Shown piece by piece: positions 33,584 to 42,306 of a stretch of DNA of 64,000 nucleotides; within the stretch, counting starts at the first letter, position 1, and each line of letters begins with the position of its first letter. A program made the translations under genes and the position numbers. The notes under the pieces are model-generated. The model made no database searches. It was given only the letters and a program-made list of their open reading frames with translations, and was not told the origin of the DNA. The stretch is from Sandaracinaceae bacterium (GTDB lineage Bacteria > Myxococcota_A > Polyangia > Polyangiales > Houyiibacteriaceae), in NCBI GenBank assembly GCA_016706685.1, contig JADJJE010000002.1, positions 186,001 to 250,000 on the forward strand, read 5' to 3'.

Positions 33584-34928
33584 TCACGAGGACGGCGGAC
33601 CCAGGCTGCCGAGGGTCAGGACCGGCCCGCCCACCTGCCGCTGCCACCACTCGCGCTCGTCGGGGCGGTGCGTCACGAAAAGCACGGTGCTCGCCGTCTG
33701 CGTACACAGCGAGCCCACCAACGCCAAGACGTGGGCACGGTTGTCGGCGTCGAGCCCCGCCGTGGGCTCGTCCAGCACCACCAGGGGCGGCACCTTGATG
33801 GCGGCGCGCGCCACCAGCACCAGCCGCTGCGCGCCGAACGACAGCTCGCGGAAGGCGTCGTCCGGGTGCAGCCCGAGGCCCAGCCAGGCGAGCCAGCGGC
33901 GGGCCCGAGTGCGCGCGCGAGGCCCCGGGGTCTCGTAGAGGCCGATGCTGTCGAACAGGCCGCTCATCAGCACGGTCTCCACACTGGCGCTGACGCGGTA
34001 GTCGCGGTGCAGTCGGCCGCTCACCAGGCCCACGCTGCGCTTGATGTCCCAGACGCTCTCGCCGGTGCCGCGGCGGCGCCCGAACAGCGTGAGGTCGTTG
34101 GCATAGGCCTGCGGGTGGTCGCCCGTGAACAGCTCCAGCAGGCTGGACTTGCCGGATCCGTTGGGACCCTCGATCAACGTGTGCTCGCCGGCGCGCACGG
34201 TGAGGTTCAGCCCGTCGAAGACCACCTGCTCGCCATACGCGATGCGTCCGTTCCACAAGGTGATCAGCGGTGTGCCGGGTGAAGAGCGCGGGTCGGTCTC
34301 GTGCCACGGGCCGTCGTCCACGGGCGGGCGCGGGTCGGGCGGTGGTCGCTTCCGCCGCGTGGGCCAGCCATGCGTCCGCGTCGCTGCAGGACACCGTGCC
34401 CCCGTGGGCACCGAGCAGCGTGACCTCGCGGAGCAGGTGCAAGGGCAAGAGGCGCGCCGTGTCGGGGTGCGTGGGCGAGAACGTGCCGGCTACCACCACG
34501 GGCATCCTCTCCGCCAGGTGCTCGAGCGCGTGGCGCAGCTCGCCACAGGCGGCGTGGTCCAGCCCCTCGAACGGCTCGTCGAACACCAGCAGGCTGGGCT
34601 GCTCCAGCAGCGCCCGCAGCAGCAGCACCTTGCGCGACTCCCCCGTGGACAGCTGCCGATAGCCACGCGCGAGCAGCCCATCCAAGCGGAACGCACGGCA
34701 CAACGGATGCGCGACTCCTGCGTCACCCAGCAGCTGCCGCACCGTCCGGCCCAGGTCCGCACCGCCGCGGAAGTTGCTCTCGTCCTCGGCCAGCTCGCGC
34801 TCATAGAACGCCTGCTGTGTCTCGGCGGACAGCAGCCGTGCGCCAGGAGTGATCTCCGCCAAGCGCCGCGCCTCGTGGGATTTGCCGCTGCCGTTGGGCC
34901 CGGTCACCAGGTACAAGCCAGGGAGCAT
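33584..34928 (-). CDS. ModF-like protein with two ABC ATPase domains, frameshifted
   Basis: Two nucleotide-binding domains read in successive frames. The first (from ATG 34928) has Walker A GPNGSGKS, signature LSTGESRK and Walker B LLVFDEP; it runs to LAHAAEATT. The second, in the next frame, has GPNGSGKSS, LSFGAQRLV, LVVLDEPTAGLD and a switch His (VTHRPDE). The change lies in a GC-rich C-run tract at about 34318-34345; the span is one base over a multiple of three, so a one-base insertion is likely. The restored 447-residue protein has the double-ATPase layout of ModF/PhrA, linked to molybdate handling or stress. Two separate half-genes are the less likely alternative. Confidence 0.82.
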
Positions 34929-35002
34929 GGCGCGAGTGTGCGAGCCCAGGCCCGAGCGTCAACCGCTGCGGCCGAGCGCGTTCCTTGATACAACCTCGTC
35001 TC

Positions 35003-35599
35003 ATGAGCTACCGAGACGAGCTGGAGGCCGCTCACGCGCGCATCGAGGGGTTGGAGCGGCAGCTGGCCAGCGGGGAGCCGCTGCGCGAGACCGAGACGGT
35101 GCGCGCGCTGCGTGACGAGGTGGACGTGCTGCAACAGCAGCTCGCGGCCCATCGCTCCATCGCGACCCACAGCCAAGCCAGCCTCGACGCGCAGCTCCGC
35201 TCGCAGCGGGAGGTCGCAGCGGCACACGCCGCGAGGGCCGAGGACCTGCTGGAGGCCACCAAGCAAGCGCTCGAGGGCCGCGTCCGAGCGGCCGAGCTAG
35301 AGCGCACCCAGGCCGAGCTGAGCCTCGAAGAGCTGGCGGGCCTCTCCCGCCCCACCGCGCTGCGCCTCTACCAGGAGCGCCTCGCGGCCGTGGTCGCGGA
35401 GCGCGCGCGGCTCGCTGCCAGTAGCGCCGCAGCGTTGGTTCCGCAGCCTGCCGCTGGTGCGCCCATGGAGGAACAAGTCCGCTTCGCCATGGCGCAGAAC
35501 GTCATCAAGGTGAACCAGACGCAGGACGTCCGACTGGCCGAAAGCGAGGCACGCCTCACCCGGCTCTGCACCCTCCTCGAGCAACCACCGAGGGCCTAG
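35003..35599 (+). CDS. Coiled-coil hypothetical protein
   Basis: A 198-residue protein that is almost wholly helical with heptad patterns (RDELEAAHARIEGLERQLAS; DEVDVLQQQLAAH) over residues 1-130, then an Ala/Pro break and a last helix. No signal or membrane segment. ATG 35003 (MSYRDEL) is preferred to 34985 because the latter adds only a non-coil tag. No function can be assigned; it is divergent from the double ATPase gene. Confidence 0.72.
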   Translation: MSYRDELEAAHARIEGLERQLASGEPLRETETVRALRDEVDVLQQQLAAHRSIATHSQASLDAQLRSQREVAAAHAARAEDLLEATKQALEGRVRAAELERTQAELSLEELAGLSRPTALRLYQERLAAVVAERARLAASSAAALVPQPAAGAPMEEQVRFAMAQNVIKVNQTQDVRLAESEARLTRLCTLLEQPPRA

Positions 35600-35605
35600 C
35601 CACCC

Positions 35606-37675
35606 CTAGCGCCGCTCGTTGTCCAACAAACAGCTGTTGGCCGGGCACGTGTCCACCACGGTGCCGCCCGGCCGCGCGAACTGCTCGATCTGGTCGAGCA
35701 CTGGCGTCTGGTAGCGCAGGTCGCCGTGGGCGCTGTTGTCGCTGTTCAGTTGCACGCTCCCGAGCGGCAGCGGCAGCACGTCGTCCAGCCAGAAGCTCAC
35801 GAAGGCGCTCGGAACGCTGTTCTCCGTGATCACGGGCACGCTCCACGGCAGGTAGGCGCTCGAGTCGAGCGCGCCGAGGCCCATGTCCCGCGCGGCCATG
35901 TCCGACGCCGCGTTGGACACCTCGGTGTCGTAGCGCGACACCTGGAACAGCACGCGCCGGTTGGTGATGTCCACGCCGGGCAGCGCGTCACGCAGGATGT
36001 GGCTCACGTACTCGGTGGGCTCTGCCAGCGACCACACGGGCTGCGACGACACCACCAGCCAGTCGCGGTCCAGCTTGCGGCGGTAGGAGAAGCCCATCAG
36101 CACGTCGTAGCGCACGAAGTCGAGGCTGCGGCGCACCAGCGTGGCGTAGTTCACGGCGCCCACCTGCAGCACGTACGCGTCGATGCTGTCGGACAGCGCC
36201 GCGAGCGTGCCGCCCATGATGCCGCCCTGGCTGATGCCGTAGTAGTAGCGCGGGTCGGCATCGAGCGTCGGTCGCAGGTCGCCCGCTACGTCGATCTGCA
36301 GCTCGGCCAGGTCGGCGCAGGGCCCCCCGGGTGCGAACGCCTTCATGAGCACCAGTGAGTTGATGGTGCCCTGCATCAAGCGCTCTCCCATGGCGTCGAA
36401 GTCGCCGAAGTCGGTGAGCACGCCGCTCAGCAGGAAGGTCAGGTCGCCCTCGCTCAGGCCCCAGTAGTCGGTGCCGAAGCCCACCATGGCGCTGCGCTCC
36501 AACAGCACGCGCACGCCGCCGCTGCTGGTCTGGTCGCCGGCGCCCAGGAGGCCATGCCCGTGCATGATTCCGCGCGCCGGGCCGCTGCCCGCCATCACCC
36601 GGTCGCGCACGCTCGGCGGGATGGCCACCTCGAAGGGCGCCTGCGTGGTGCCGTTGAACATCACCTGCCCGCTCGCGTCCCGCGTGGCGCGCGAGCCCGC
36701 CTCGGCCGTGTCCATGTAGAGCGGCACCGTGAACGTGCCCCGCACGCGCCGGTAGAGCGTGTCGTTGACGTCGTTCTCCACGCCCGTGACCGTGCACTCG
36801 CCGAGGTCGTCGGTGCCTGCCGTCCAGCGCGCCTTGGCGTCGGCCCACATGCGCAGCAGGTCCCCGCGCAGGGAGTCGCCGCTCGCCGTGTGGAACTCCC
36901 ACGCCAGCAAGAGCTCGCCGCGCGGCACGCCCGCCGTGTTCAGCCGCGTGAAGATGTCCTCCATGCTGGCGCGCCGCGCCTCCACTTCCGGCACGCTGGT
37001 GGGCTCCTGATCCCGCAACACGCGGAAGTATTCGCTGGGCAGCACCGTGGTGCCGTCCATCAGGCGCAGCCCCGTGCGAATGGCCACGATGTAACGGTGG
37101 TCTTCCCGCAGGCGCGTGGCGGGGCGCATGTAGAACGTGGTGGTGTCGCGGTCCTGGGCGTCCCACTTGTCGATCTCGGCGAAGTGCGCCACCAGCTCGC
37201 CGGTGGTGACGTCCAGCAGCAGCGTCTGCGAGGCGGGCAGCAGCGTGTCCGCGATGTGCAGCTCGTCGGACAGGTTGGCGTCGTCCAGCTTGCCCGCGAA
37301 GCCGGCCATGATGGACGTGCTCGGGCTGAAGCCGTCGAAGCGCTCCCACGTCTCCGTGCGCGTGATGCGGTTGCCGCGCCGGTCGCTGGGCATCTGATCG
37401 TCGGGCAGGTCCACGCGGAAGCCCGTGGCGGTCTCGGGGTCTTCCGTGAGGAACTGGCTCGAGGGCCACGGGAGGAGGCAGTGCAGCGGGTCCACGTTCT
37501 CGCAGCCGTCCACCACGGGGATGGTCCCCATGTCGTCTGGACCGGCGTCCACCGTCACGTTCACGTGGGCGTCGTTGCAGCCCGTCAACATCACGGCGGA
37601 GCACAGCAGGGTCGTGAAGAGGGGCTTCGGGGTCACGTTCGGCATGGTCATGGATTTCACGGTTCCTGCGCTCAT
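35606..37675 (-). CDS. Large alpha/beta-hydrolase-like lipoprotein (first of pair)
   Basis: A 689-residue lipoprotein with lipobox MLTGC. After it comes a CLLPWPSSQFLTEDP segment, which resembles the N-terminal pattern of bacterial extracellular lipases of the VolA/virulence-factor-lipase type, then a C-terminal alpha/beta-hydrolase part with GIMHGHGLLG (oxyanion region), YYGISQGGIMGG (nucleophile Ser in GISQG) and a late DNSAHGDLRYQ carrying the probable His. It is likely a surface esterase or lipase. ATG 37675 overlaps the previous stop (ATGA); internal ATGs at 37652/37646 would also leave a signal peptide. Third gene of the ceramidase operon. Confidence 0.82.
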   Translation of the reverse strand: MSAGTVKSMTMPNVTPKPLFTTLLCSAVMLTGCNDAHVNVTVDAGPDDMGTIPVVDGCENVDPLHCLLPWPSSQFLTEDPETATGFRVDLPDDQMPSDRRGNRITRTETWERFDGFSPSTSIMAGFAGKLDDANLSDELHIADTLLPASQTLLLDVTTGELVAHFAEIDKWDAQDRDTTTFYMRPATRLREDHRYIVAIRTGLRLMDGTTVLPSEYFRVLRDQEPTSVPEVEARRASMEDIFTRLNTAGVPRGELLLAWEFHTASGDSLRGDLLRMWADAKARWTAGTDDLGECTVTGVENDVNDTLYRRVRGTFTVPLYMDTAEAGSRATRDASGQVMFNGTTQAPFEVAIPPSVRDRVMAGSGPARGIMHGHGLLGAGDQTSSGGVRVLLERSAMVGFGTDYWGLSEGDLTFLLSGVLTDFGDFDAMGERLMQGTINSLVLMKAFAPGGPCADLAELQIDVAGDLRPTLDADPRYYYGISQGGIMGGTLAALSDSIDAYVLQVGAVNYATLVRRSLDFVRYDVLMGFSYRRKLDRDWLVVSSQPVWSLAEPTEYVSHILRDALPGVDITNRRVLFQVSRYDTEVSNAASDMAARDMGLGALDSSAYLPWSVPVITENSVPSAFVSFWLDDVLPLPLGSVQLNSDNSAHGDLRYQTPVLDQIEQFARPGGTVVDTCPANSCLLDNERR

Positions 37676-39549
37676 GGGGTGAGCCGCACGGGCTCGACGA
37701 TGCTCACCGGCGGGCCGTCCCACGCGGAGTCGAGGAAGCCGAACCAGGCGTCTGCGCCCGTGGGGTTGTCGGCGATGTCGGCGTGCGTGGCGGCCTCGGC
37801 GCCCGCGCCGTCCTGCATCCACTCCACCTGCACGGCGCCGGCCACCAGCGGGCCGCTCATGCTGCTCACGGAGGAGATGCCCAGGTCGGGCCGCAGCACG
37901 TCGCCCACCATGGGGATGTCCAGCGCGCGGATCAGCGCGAACTGCGACGAGTTGGGCACCACGTTGTCGCGCACCACCATGCCCAGCACCAGGCTCGGCA
38001 CGTCTCCGCGCAGCCGCTCGCCCAGCACGCGCGGCGCCCAGCTGGCGCCGTCGCCGCGGTCCATCGCGGTCTGGAACATCTCGGCCACCAGCAGGCCGAG
38101 GCGCGGGTCACGGCCCTGCCCCGGCAAGAAGATGCCGAGCGCGCTCTGAATGATGCTCTCGCCGTTGATCACCACGTCGGACAGCCGGCCGCCCGGCACC
38201 ACCAGCACAGCCGCGCTGAAGGCGTCCGACTGCGCCAGCAGCTGCGGCCCCATGATGCCGCCCAGCGAGACGCCGATGTAGGTGAGGCGCGCGGGGTCCA
38301 CGTCGGGCTCGCCGTCGCCGTCCACGTCGGGGCCGCTGGCCAGCCAGCGCATCACCTGCAGGCGGTCGAAGTTGGTCTGGCGAAAGTTGTCGCGCACGCG
38401 CCGCGCGCTCACCGCGCCGTCTTCGAAGCCCAAGAAGCCCAGCACCGCGGCGATCTCGTCGTTGCCGGTGGAGGTGGGGTGGTCCTCGTGACCCAGCGCG
38501 CTGGTGGCCACCATCACGAAGCGGTGCTCGGGGATAAAGGCCGCCAGCCGCTCGCCGTGCCCCACGGCGCCGCCGCCGATGCCGTGCGCGAACAGGACGG
38601 TGGGCAGACGCTCCCCCGGTGTGGCGTCGGCCGGCAGCCAGGTGTGCACGGGCACGTCCCAGCGCGCGGTGCCTTCATAGGGCGCGCGCACCACGCCGTC
38701 GGCGTCGCGGTAGTCCCACAGGGAGGCGCTGGCGATGCAGTGCCGCAGCGCGCCCTCGGTGGTGCAGGTGGGCGTGCCGGGGGTCAGCTCGCTCACGGAC
38801 AGCGCGCGGATGTCGGCCGCGATGACCTCGGCGTCGGTGGTGATGGACTGCGTGGGGAGGGTGTGCAGCGCGGCCAGCTCGTCTGCGCTCTCGATGACGC
38901 CGAGCTGCTGCAGCGCCGCGATGGCCGCCGCGTCGTGTTCATCGGGGCGAGTCAGGCGCGCGTGCATGGACGCGCTGCGCGCCACACACGGGGCCGCGTC
39001 CAGCCGCACGAAGTGGGCCACCCAGCGCTGCTCGGGAAGCGGGGTGAGCGGCAATGTGCGCAGCACACCGTCGGTGGGCTGCTGCACGTCCACGGGCCAC
39101 AGCGTGGGGTCGCCCGGCTCGTCGCCTGCCAACACCACGATGCCCACGGGCGCCGCGGGGTCGGGCGCGCCCGTGAACGCCTGCACGCTGGTGAAGGGCA
39201 ACGACCACTCGGTGTGCATGCTGGCGTTCACGCTCGCGCCGTCCACGTCCTCGAGGTCGCTGCTGGCCACCGAGCGGAACGCACGGAAGTTCTCGGCCTC
39301 GGGGTAGCCCTCGAGCGTGAGGCCAAAGCGGTAGCCCGTGGCCATGAGCGGGTCTTCCACCAGCTGGTCGCGGGTGGGGAACGCGTGCAGCGTGCCCGGC
39401 TCGTGGAGGTCCACGGCGCACGTGAGCGGGTCGGGCGGCACGTACGGTGCGCCGTCTCCGGAGCCGCAGGCGGTCAGCAACGTGGCGAGCGCCAGGGATC
39501 TTGCAGCGTGGTCTCTCATGCGGGCTCTCTCGTGTCTCACTCGGCTCAT
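37672..39549 (-). CDS. Large alpha/beta-hydrolase-like lipoprotein (second of pair)
   Basis: A 625-residue lipoprotein with lipobox LLTAC. Its layout matches the downstream paralogue: a LHAFPTRDQLVEDPLMATGY segment after the linker, then LFAHGIGGGAVGHGE and YIGVSLGGIMG (nucleophile Ser in GVSLG) of an alpha/beta hydrolase, and a late VEWMQDGAGAEAATHAD region. It is probably an extracellular esterase acting on lipids. ATG 39549 overlaps the ceramidase stop by ATGA; ATG 39519 (MRDHAARS) is a reasonable alternative giving a standard signal peptide. Confidence 0.82.
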   Translation of the reverse strand: MSRVRHERARMRDHAARSLALATLLTACGSGDGAPYVPPDPLTCAVDLHEPGTLHAFPTRDQLVEDPLMATGYRFGLTLEGYPEAENFRAFRSVASSDLEDVDGASVNASMHTEWSLPFTSVQAFTGAPDPAAPVGIVVLAGDEPGDPTLWPVDVQQPTDGVLRTLPLTPLPEQRWVAHFVRLDAAPCVARSASMHARLTRPDEHDAAAIAALQQLGVIESADELAALHTLPTQSITTDAEVIAADIRALSVSELTPGTPTCTTEGALRHCIASASLWDYRDADGVVRAPYEGTARWDVPVHTWLPADATPGERLPTVLFAHGIGGGAVGHGERLAAFIPEHRFVMVATSALGHEDHPTSTGNDEIAAVLGFLGFEDGAVSARRVRDNFRQTNFDRLQVMRWLASGPDVDGDGEPDVDPARLTYIGVSLGGIMGPQLLAQSDAFSAAVLVVPGGRLSDVVINGESIIQSALGIFLPGQGRDPRLGLLVAEMFQTAMDRGDGASWAPRVLGERLRGDVPSLVLGMVVRDNVVPNSSQFALIRALDIPMVGDVLRPDLGISSVSSMSGPLVAGAVQVEWMQDGAGAEAATHADIADNPTGADAWFGFLDSAWDGPPVSIVEPVRLTP

Positions 39550-42119
39550 GGCGGACCGGGGGGGCCCACGCGTGAGCCGTGGTTGTCGTAGGCGTCCGTC
39601 ACCTGCACTGCCAGGATGGGTGCGCCGGGCGCGTCGAACGTCACCTGTCCCAGCGCGTCCGTGGTCAGCGTGAGCACCGTGTCGGGCGATGGCGCGTGCG
39701 TGAGCACCACACGCAGCGCAGCGTTGCGCAGCGGTACCGGCCGATTGGAGGGCAACTCGAGGTCCATCAAGCGGTAGCCCTGCGGCGCGTTCAGCGCGAC
39801 GGTGAGCGTCACGCGACCCGTATCCATGTCGCGCGTGGCGCGGAGGTCCAGCGTGGCCGGCACCACCTCGAAGGGGTCGCTCACGATGTCGAACGCGGCA
39901 CCCTCCACGTGGAAGCGATAGCGGCCCAGCGGCAGCGCCGCTCGCGTGTCCAGCGTGTCCAGCGAGGCGCCAACGTCGTCGCGCGCGCCCAGCCACGGGA
40001 CGGGCTGCCACTCCACCGCCCAGTAGTGCGTCTGTGCTTCGCCGGGGACGCGCACCAGAGGCATGGGCGTGTAGGTGACCACCACCTCGCTGTCGCTCAC
40101 GGGTCGCCCTGAGCGACGCAGCGCCGGCGCGAAGACCCCGGCCGACACCTCGCGCTCGAGCGTCACGCGGGGGGTGTGGTGCAGTGGGTCGTCGCCCCGC
40201 CATACGAAGCGCGCCAGGCCACTGACGCGGGGCACCTCGGCGTTGGGCTGCGCGCTCGTCGCAGGACCGCTGCGCAGCCACACGTTGGCGGGCACCACGG
40301 GAGGGATGGTTCCCGCCATGGGGGGCGCGACGTCGGCCGGGAACGTCTCGCTCGGCATGGCCTGCACCACGCGTGGCGCGGCGCCGCGGGTGGCGTCCTC
40401 ACGCTCGGGCGACATCACCAGCGGCCAGAGCGCAGCCAGCTGCTCGGCGAGGTACTCGCCCTCGAGCGGGCCCCAGAAGCCCACCGTGGGTTCGAAGCCG
40501 CCGCGCAGCCAGTCCTCGGGCCGCAGCAAGTAGCCGGTGTGACCCTGCGCGTACCCCACCACGATCGTGTGATCCGGCGCGACCGGCGACTGCTCTCGGA
40601 CCAGGTCCGCGATCATGACCGTGGGCTCTCCCGGTAGCGTCCCCAGCACGTACTCGCCGAGACGCAGCGCCGAGACCACGGTGCGGGTCGACTCGCACAC
40701 GGGGTGCGTCGCGTCGGTCTCGAAGTCGATGCCGAAGCCGGCGCCGATGAAGCGCGCGGCGACGTCCACGCGCAGGCACGAGCCGTAGGGCGCGAGCCCA
40801 GTCGTGCCCGGCATGGCGCCCGCACGCACCAGGGGAAGGCCGGTCTCACACAGCGCCGCGCCCACCGGCGCGTTGAACTCGTCGATGGGCGACAGCACGG
40901 ATCCGTCGTCGTCGTACACGTATCCGTCGGCCACGCGTGTCACGTCGAAGGGCGCATAGCGCAGCGCGCCATCGCGGATGGTGAACGTCTCGGCGTCCGG
41001 CCCGAGCGCGATGGAGCGCGTCACCATCTCGAGCTCCAGCTCCGACACGAGCGCATCACCGGCTCGCTCCCAGGCGGCCATCATGACAGGCGCCGCCACG
41101 CGCCCGTAGCCCTCCTCGGCGAGCCACTCGTGGCACGCGTCGTCGGGCAGACCGGGCGACAGGCCGCAGTCGAGGCTTCCGTATCCCCGCGGCGACACGT
41201 CGCCAGCCGCGCCCTGGAGGTGCATCACCACCACCGGGTCGTCGAACTGCTCCTGCAACACACGCTCGAGTCCACCGGTCACGTCCGTGGAGGCCAGGTG
41301 GTTGTCCGAGTCGTTCAGGGTGCCGTGCACACCATAGATGGGCAGCACCGCGATGGGGTTTCCGTCGGCGCCGTCCACGCGGATCATCACCAGCGTGTCG
41401 TCTTTGCGCGGGCCACCCATCAGCTCGTCGTTCTCCGAGCGACGGTCCCGCGACAGCGCGTCGGTGGGGTCGAACGCACGGTCCACGAACACGCCCAGCT
41501 GGGCCGGTCGCTGCGCGTCGAGCGCCTCCCGCGCGGTCGCCTCGAGCACGCTCAGGAAGGCGTCGTACACCTCTCGGCGGAAGGGCGCGTTGCCGATCTC
41601 GAGGCCCGAGTGGCCGCTCTGCTGGCCCCACGCCGAGTGCGAGTGCGAGGCCGCGAGGATCACCTTGCCCGCGAAGTCGCGGCCCAGTCGCTCCTCCAGG
41701 TCGAAGAGCAGCTCTTCGACCATGAGACCCACGTCCACCTTCACGATCAGCACGGTCTCGCCGCCCGCGGTCAGCGCCAGGGCCTTGACGCGCGGCGCGG
41801 CCTCGATGCCCACCGACGGGGCGAAGGCCCCCGCGAACGGCACCTCGCGCTCGTCGGTCTGGCCCACCCGGAAGCCAACGCGCGTGTAGGCACCCAGCGC
41901 CGTGCCCACCGGCACATCCAGCACCTGCTCCGCCGCCCCGGCCGTCAACAGGCCCGCTTGCACCTGACCGCCTTCGTTCGCCGTCGGTGTCATGGGTCGA
42001 AACGTGCAGGCATCGAGTGTCACGGCGTTCGGATCGACCGGCGTGGGTTGGTCGCACGACAGCAACAGGAGCAACGATATGGACGCGAAGACGGCATGAA
42101 ACGGGGTGCGATGGAGCAT
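39546..42119 (-). CDS. Neutral/alkaline ceramidase-family lipoprotein
   Basis: An 857-residue lipoprotein (lipobox LLLSC, Cys about residue 22) of the neutral ceramidase family, which splits ceramide into sphingosine and a fatty acid. Key motifs: zinc-site ASHSHSAWG near residue 155, and the nucleophile block QGAAGDVSPRG near residue 310 (catalytic Ser in DVSP). A further VVGYAQGHTGYLL matches the conserved late motif. The C-terminal 250 residues look like a beta-sandwich, as in the family. ATG 42119 has GGAGTGG upstream. First of three coupled secreted hydrolase genes. Confidence 0.87.
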   Translation of the reverse strand: MLHRTPFHAVFASISLLLLLSCDQPTPVDPNAVTLDACTFRPMTPTANEGGQVQAGLLTAGAAEQVLDVPVGTALGAYTRVGFRVGQTDEREVPFAGAFAPSVGIEAAPRVKALALTAGGETVLIVKVDVGLMVEELLFDLEERLGRDFAGKVILAASHSHSAWGQQSGHSGLEIGNAPFRREVYDAFLSVLEATAREALDAQRPAQLGVFVDRAFDPTDALSRDRRSENDELMGGPRKDDTLVMIRVDGADGNPIAVLPIYGVHGTLNDSDNHLASTDVTGGLERVLQEQFDDPVVVMHLQGAAGDVSPRGYGSLDCGLSPGLPDDACHEWLAEEGYGRVAAPVMMAAWERAGDALVSELELEMVTRSIALGPDAETFTIRDGALRYAPFDVTRVADGYVYDDDGSVLSPIDEFNAPVGAALCETGLPLVRAGAMPGTTGLAPYGSCLRVDVAARFIGAGFGIDFETDATHPVCESTRTVVSALRLGEYVLGTLPGEPTVMIADLVREQSPVAPDHTIVVGYAQGHTGYLLRPEDWLRGGFEPTVGFWGPLEGEYLAEQLAALWPLVMSPEREDATRGAAPRVVQAMPSETFPADVAPPMAGTIPPVVPANVWLRSGPATSAQPNAEVPRVSGLARFVWRGDDPLHHTPRVTLEREVSAGVFAPALRRSGRPVSDSEVVVTYTPMPLVRVPGEAQTHYWAVEWQPVPWLGARDDVGASLDTLDTRAALPLGRYRFHVEGAAFDIVSDPFEVVPATLDLRATRDMDTGRVTLTVALNAPQGYRLMDLELPSNRPVPLRNAALRVVLTHAPSPDTVLTLTTDALGQVTFDAPGAPILAVQVTDAYDNHGSRVGPPGPP

Positions 42120-42181
42120 GGGGGAACCACTCCATAGCAATCAAGGTATCTGTGAACCTAGCGCGATTCGTGATTTCTTCT

Positions 42182-42202
42182 GCCAACAGAATGTTAGTTG
42201 GC
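42182..42202. promoter_or_regulatory. Inverted repeat GCCAAC-N9-GTTGGC
   Basis: Perfect 6-bp arms with a 9-bp spacer, in the AT-richer gap between the divergent ceramidase operon and the acyl-CoA dehydrogenase pair. This may be an operator for either direction. Confidence 0.4.
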
Positions 42203-42275
42203 TGACACGGCGTCCCGGCCCGTGTCCCCGCGCAGGGTTGACGCCCACCCCGTCCCCAAGGAAGCTAGCGGTCCA

Positions 42276-42290
42276 CTGAACTTTATTCAG
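42276..42290. promoter_or_regulatory. Inverted repeat CTGAA-N5-TTCAG
   Basis: It lies 16 nt before the acyl-CoA dehydrogenase start and overlaps the AGGAG ribosome-binding region. The 5-bp arms could be a fatty-acid regulator site, but short arms leave this weak. Confidence 0.3.
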
Positions 42291-42306
42291 GAGCGAGGAC
42301 CGAAGC

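Noticed and set aside
37783..39591. 602-codon open frame antisense to the second hydrolase lipoprotein
   Set aside because: Shadow frame; the minus strand has a lipobox and GVSLGG nucleophile motif.
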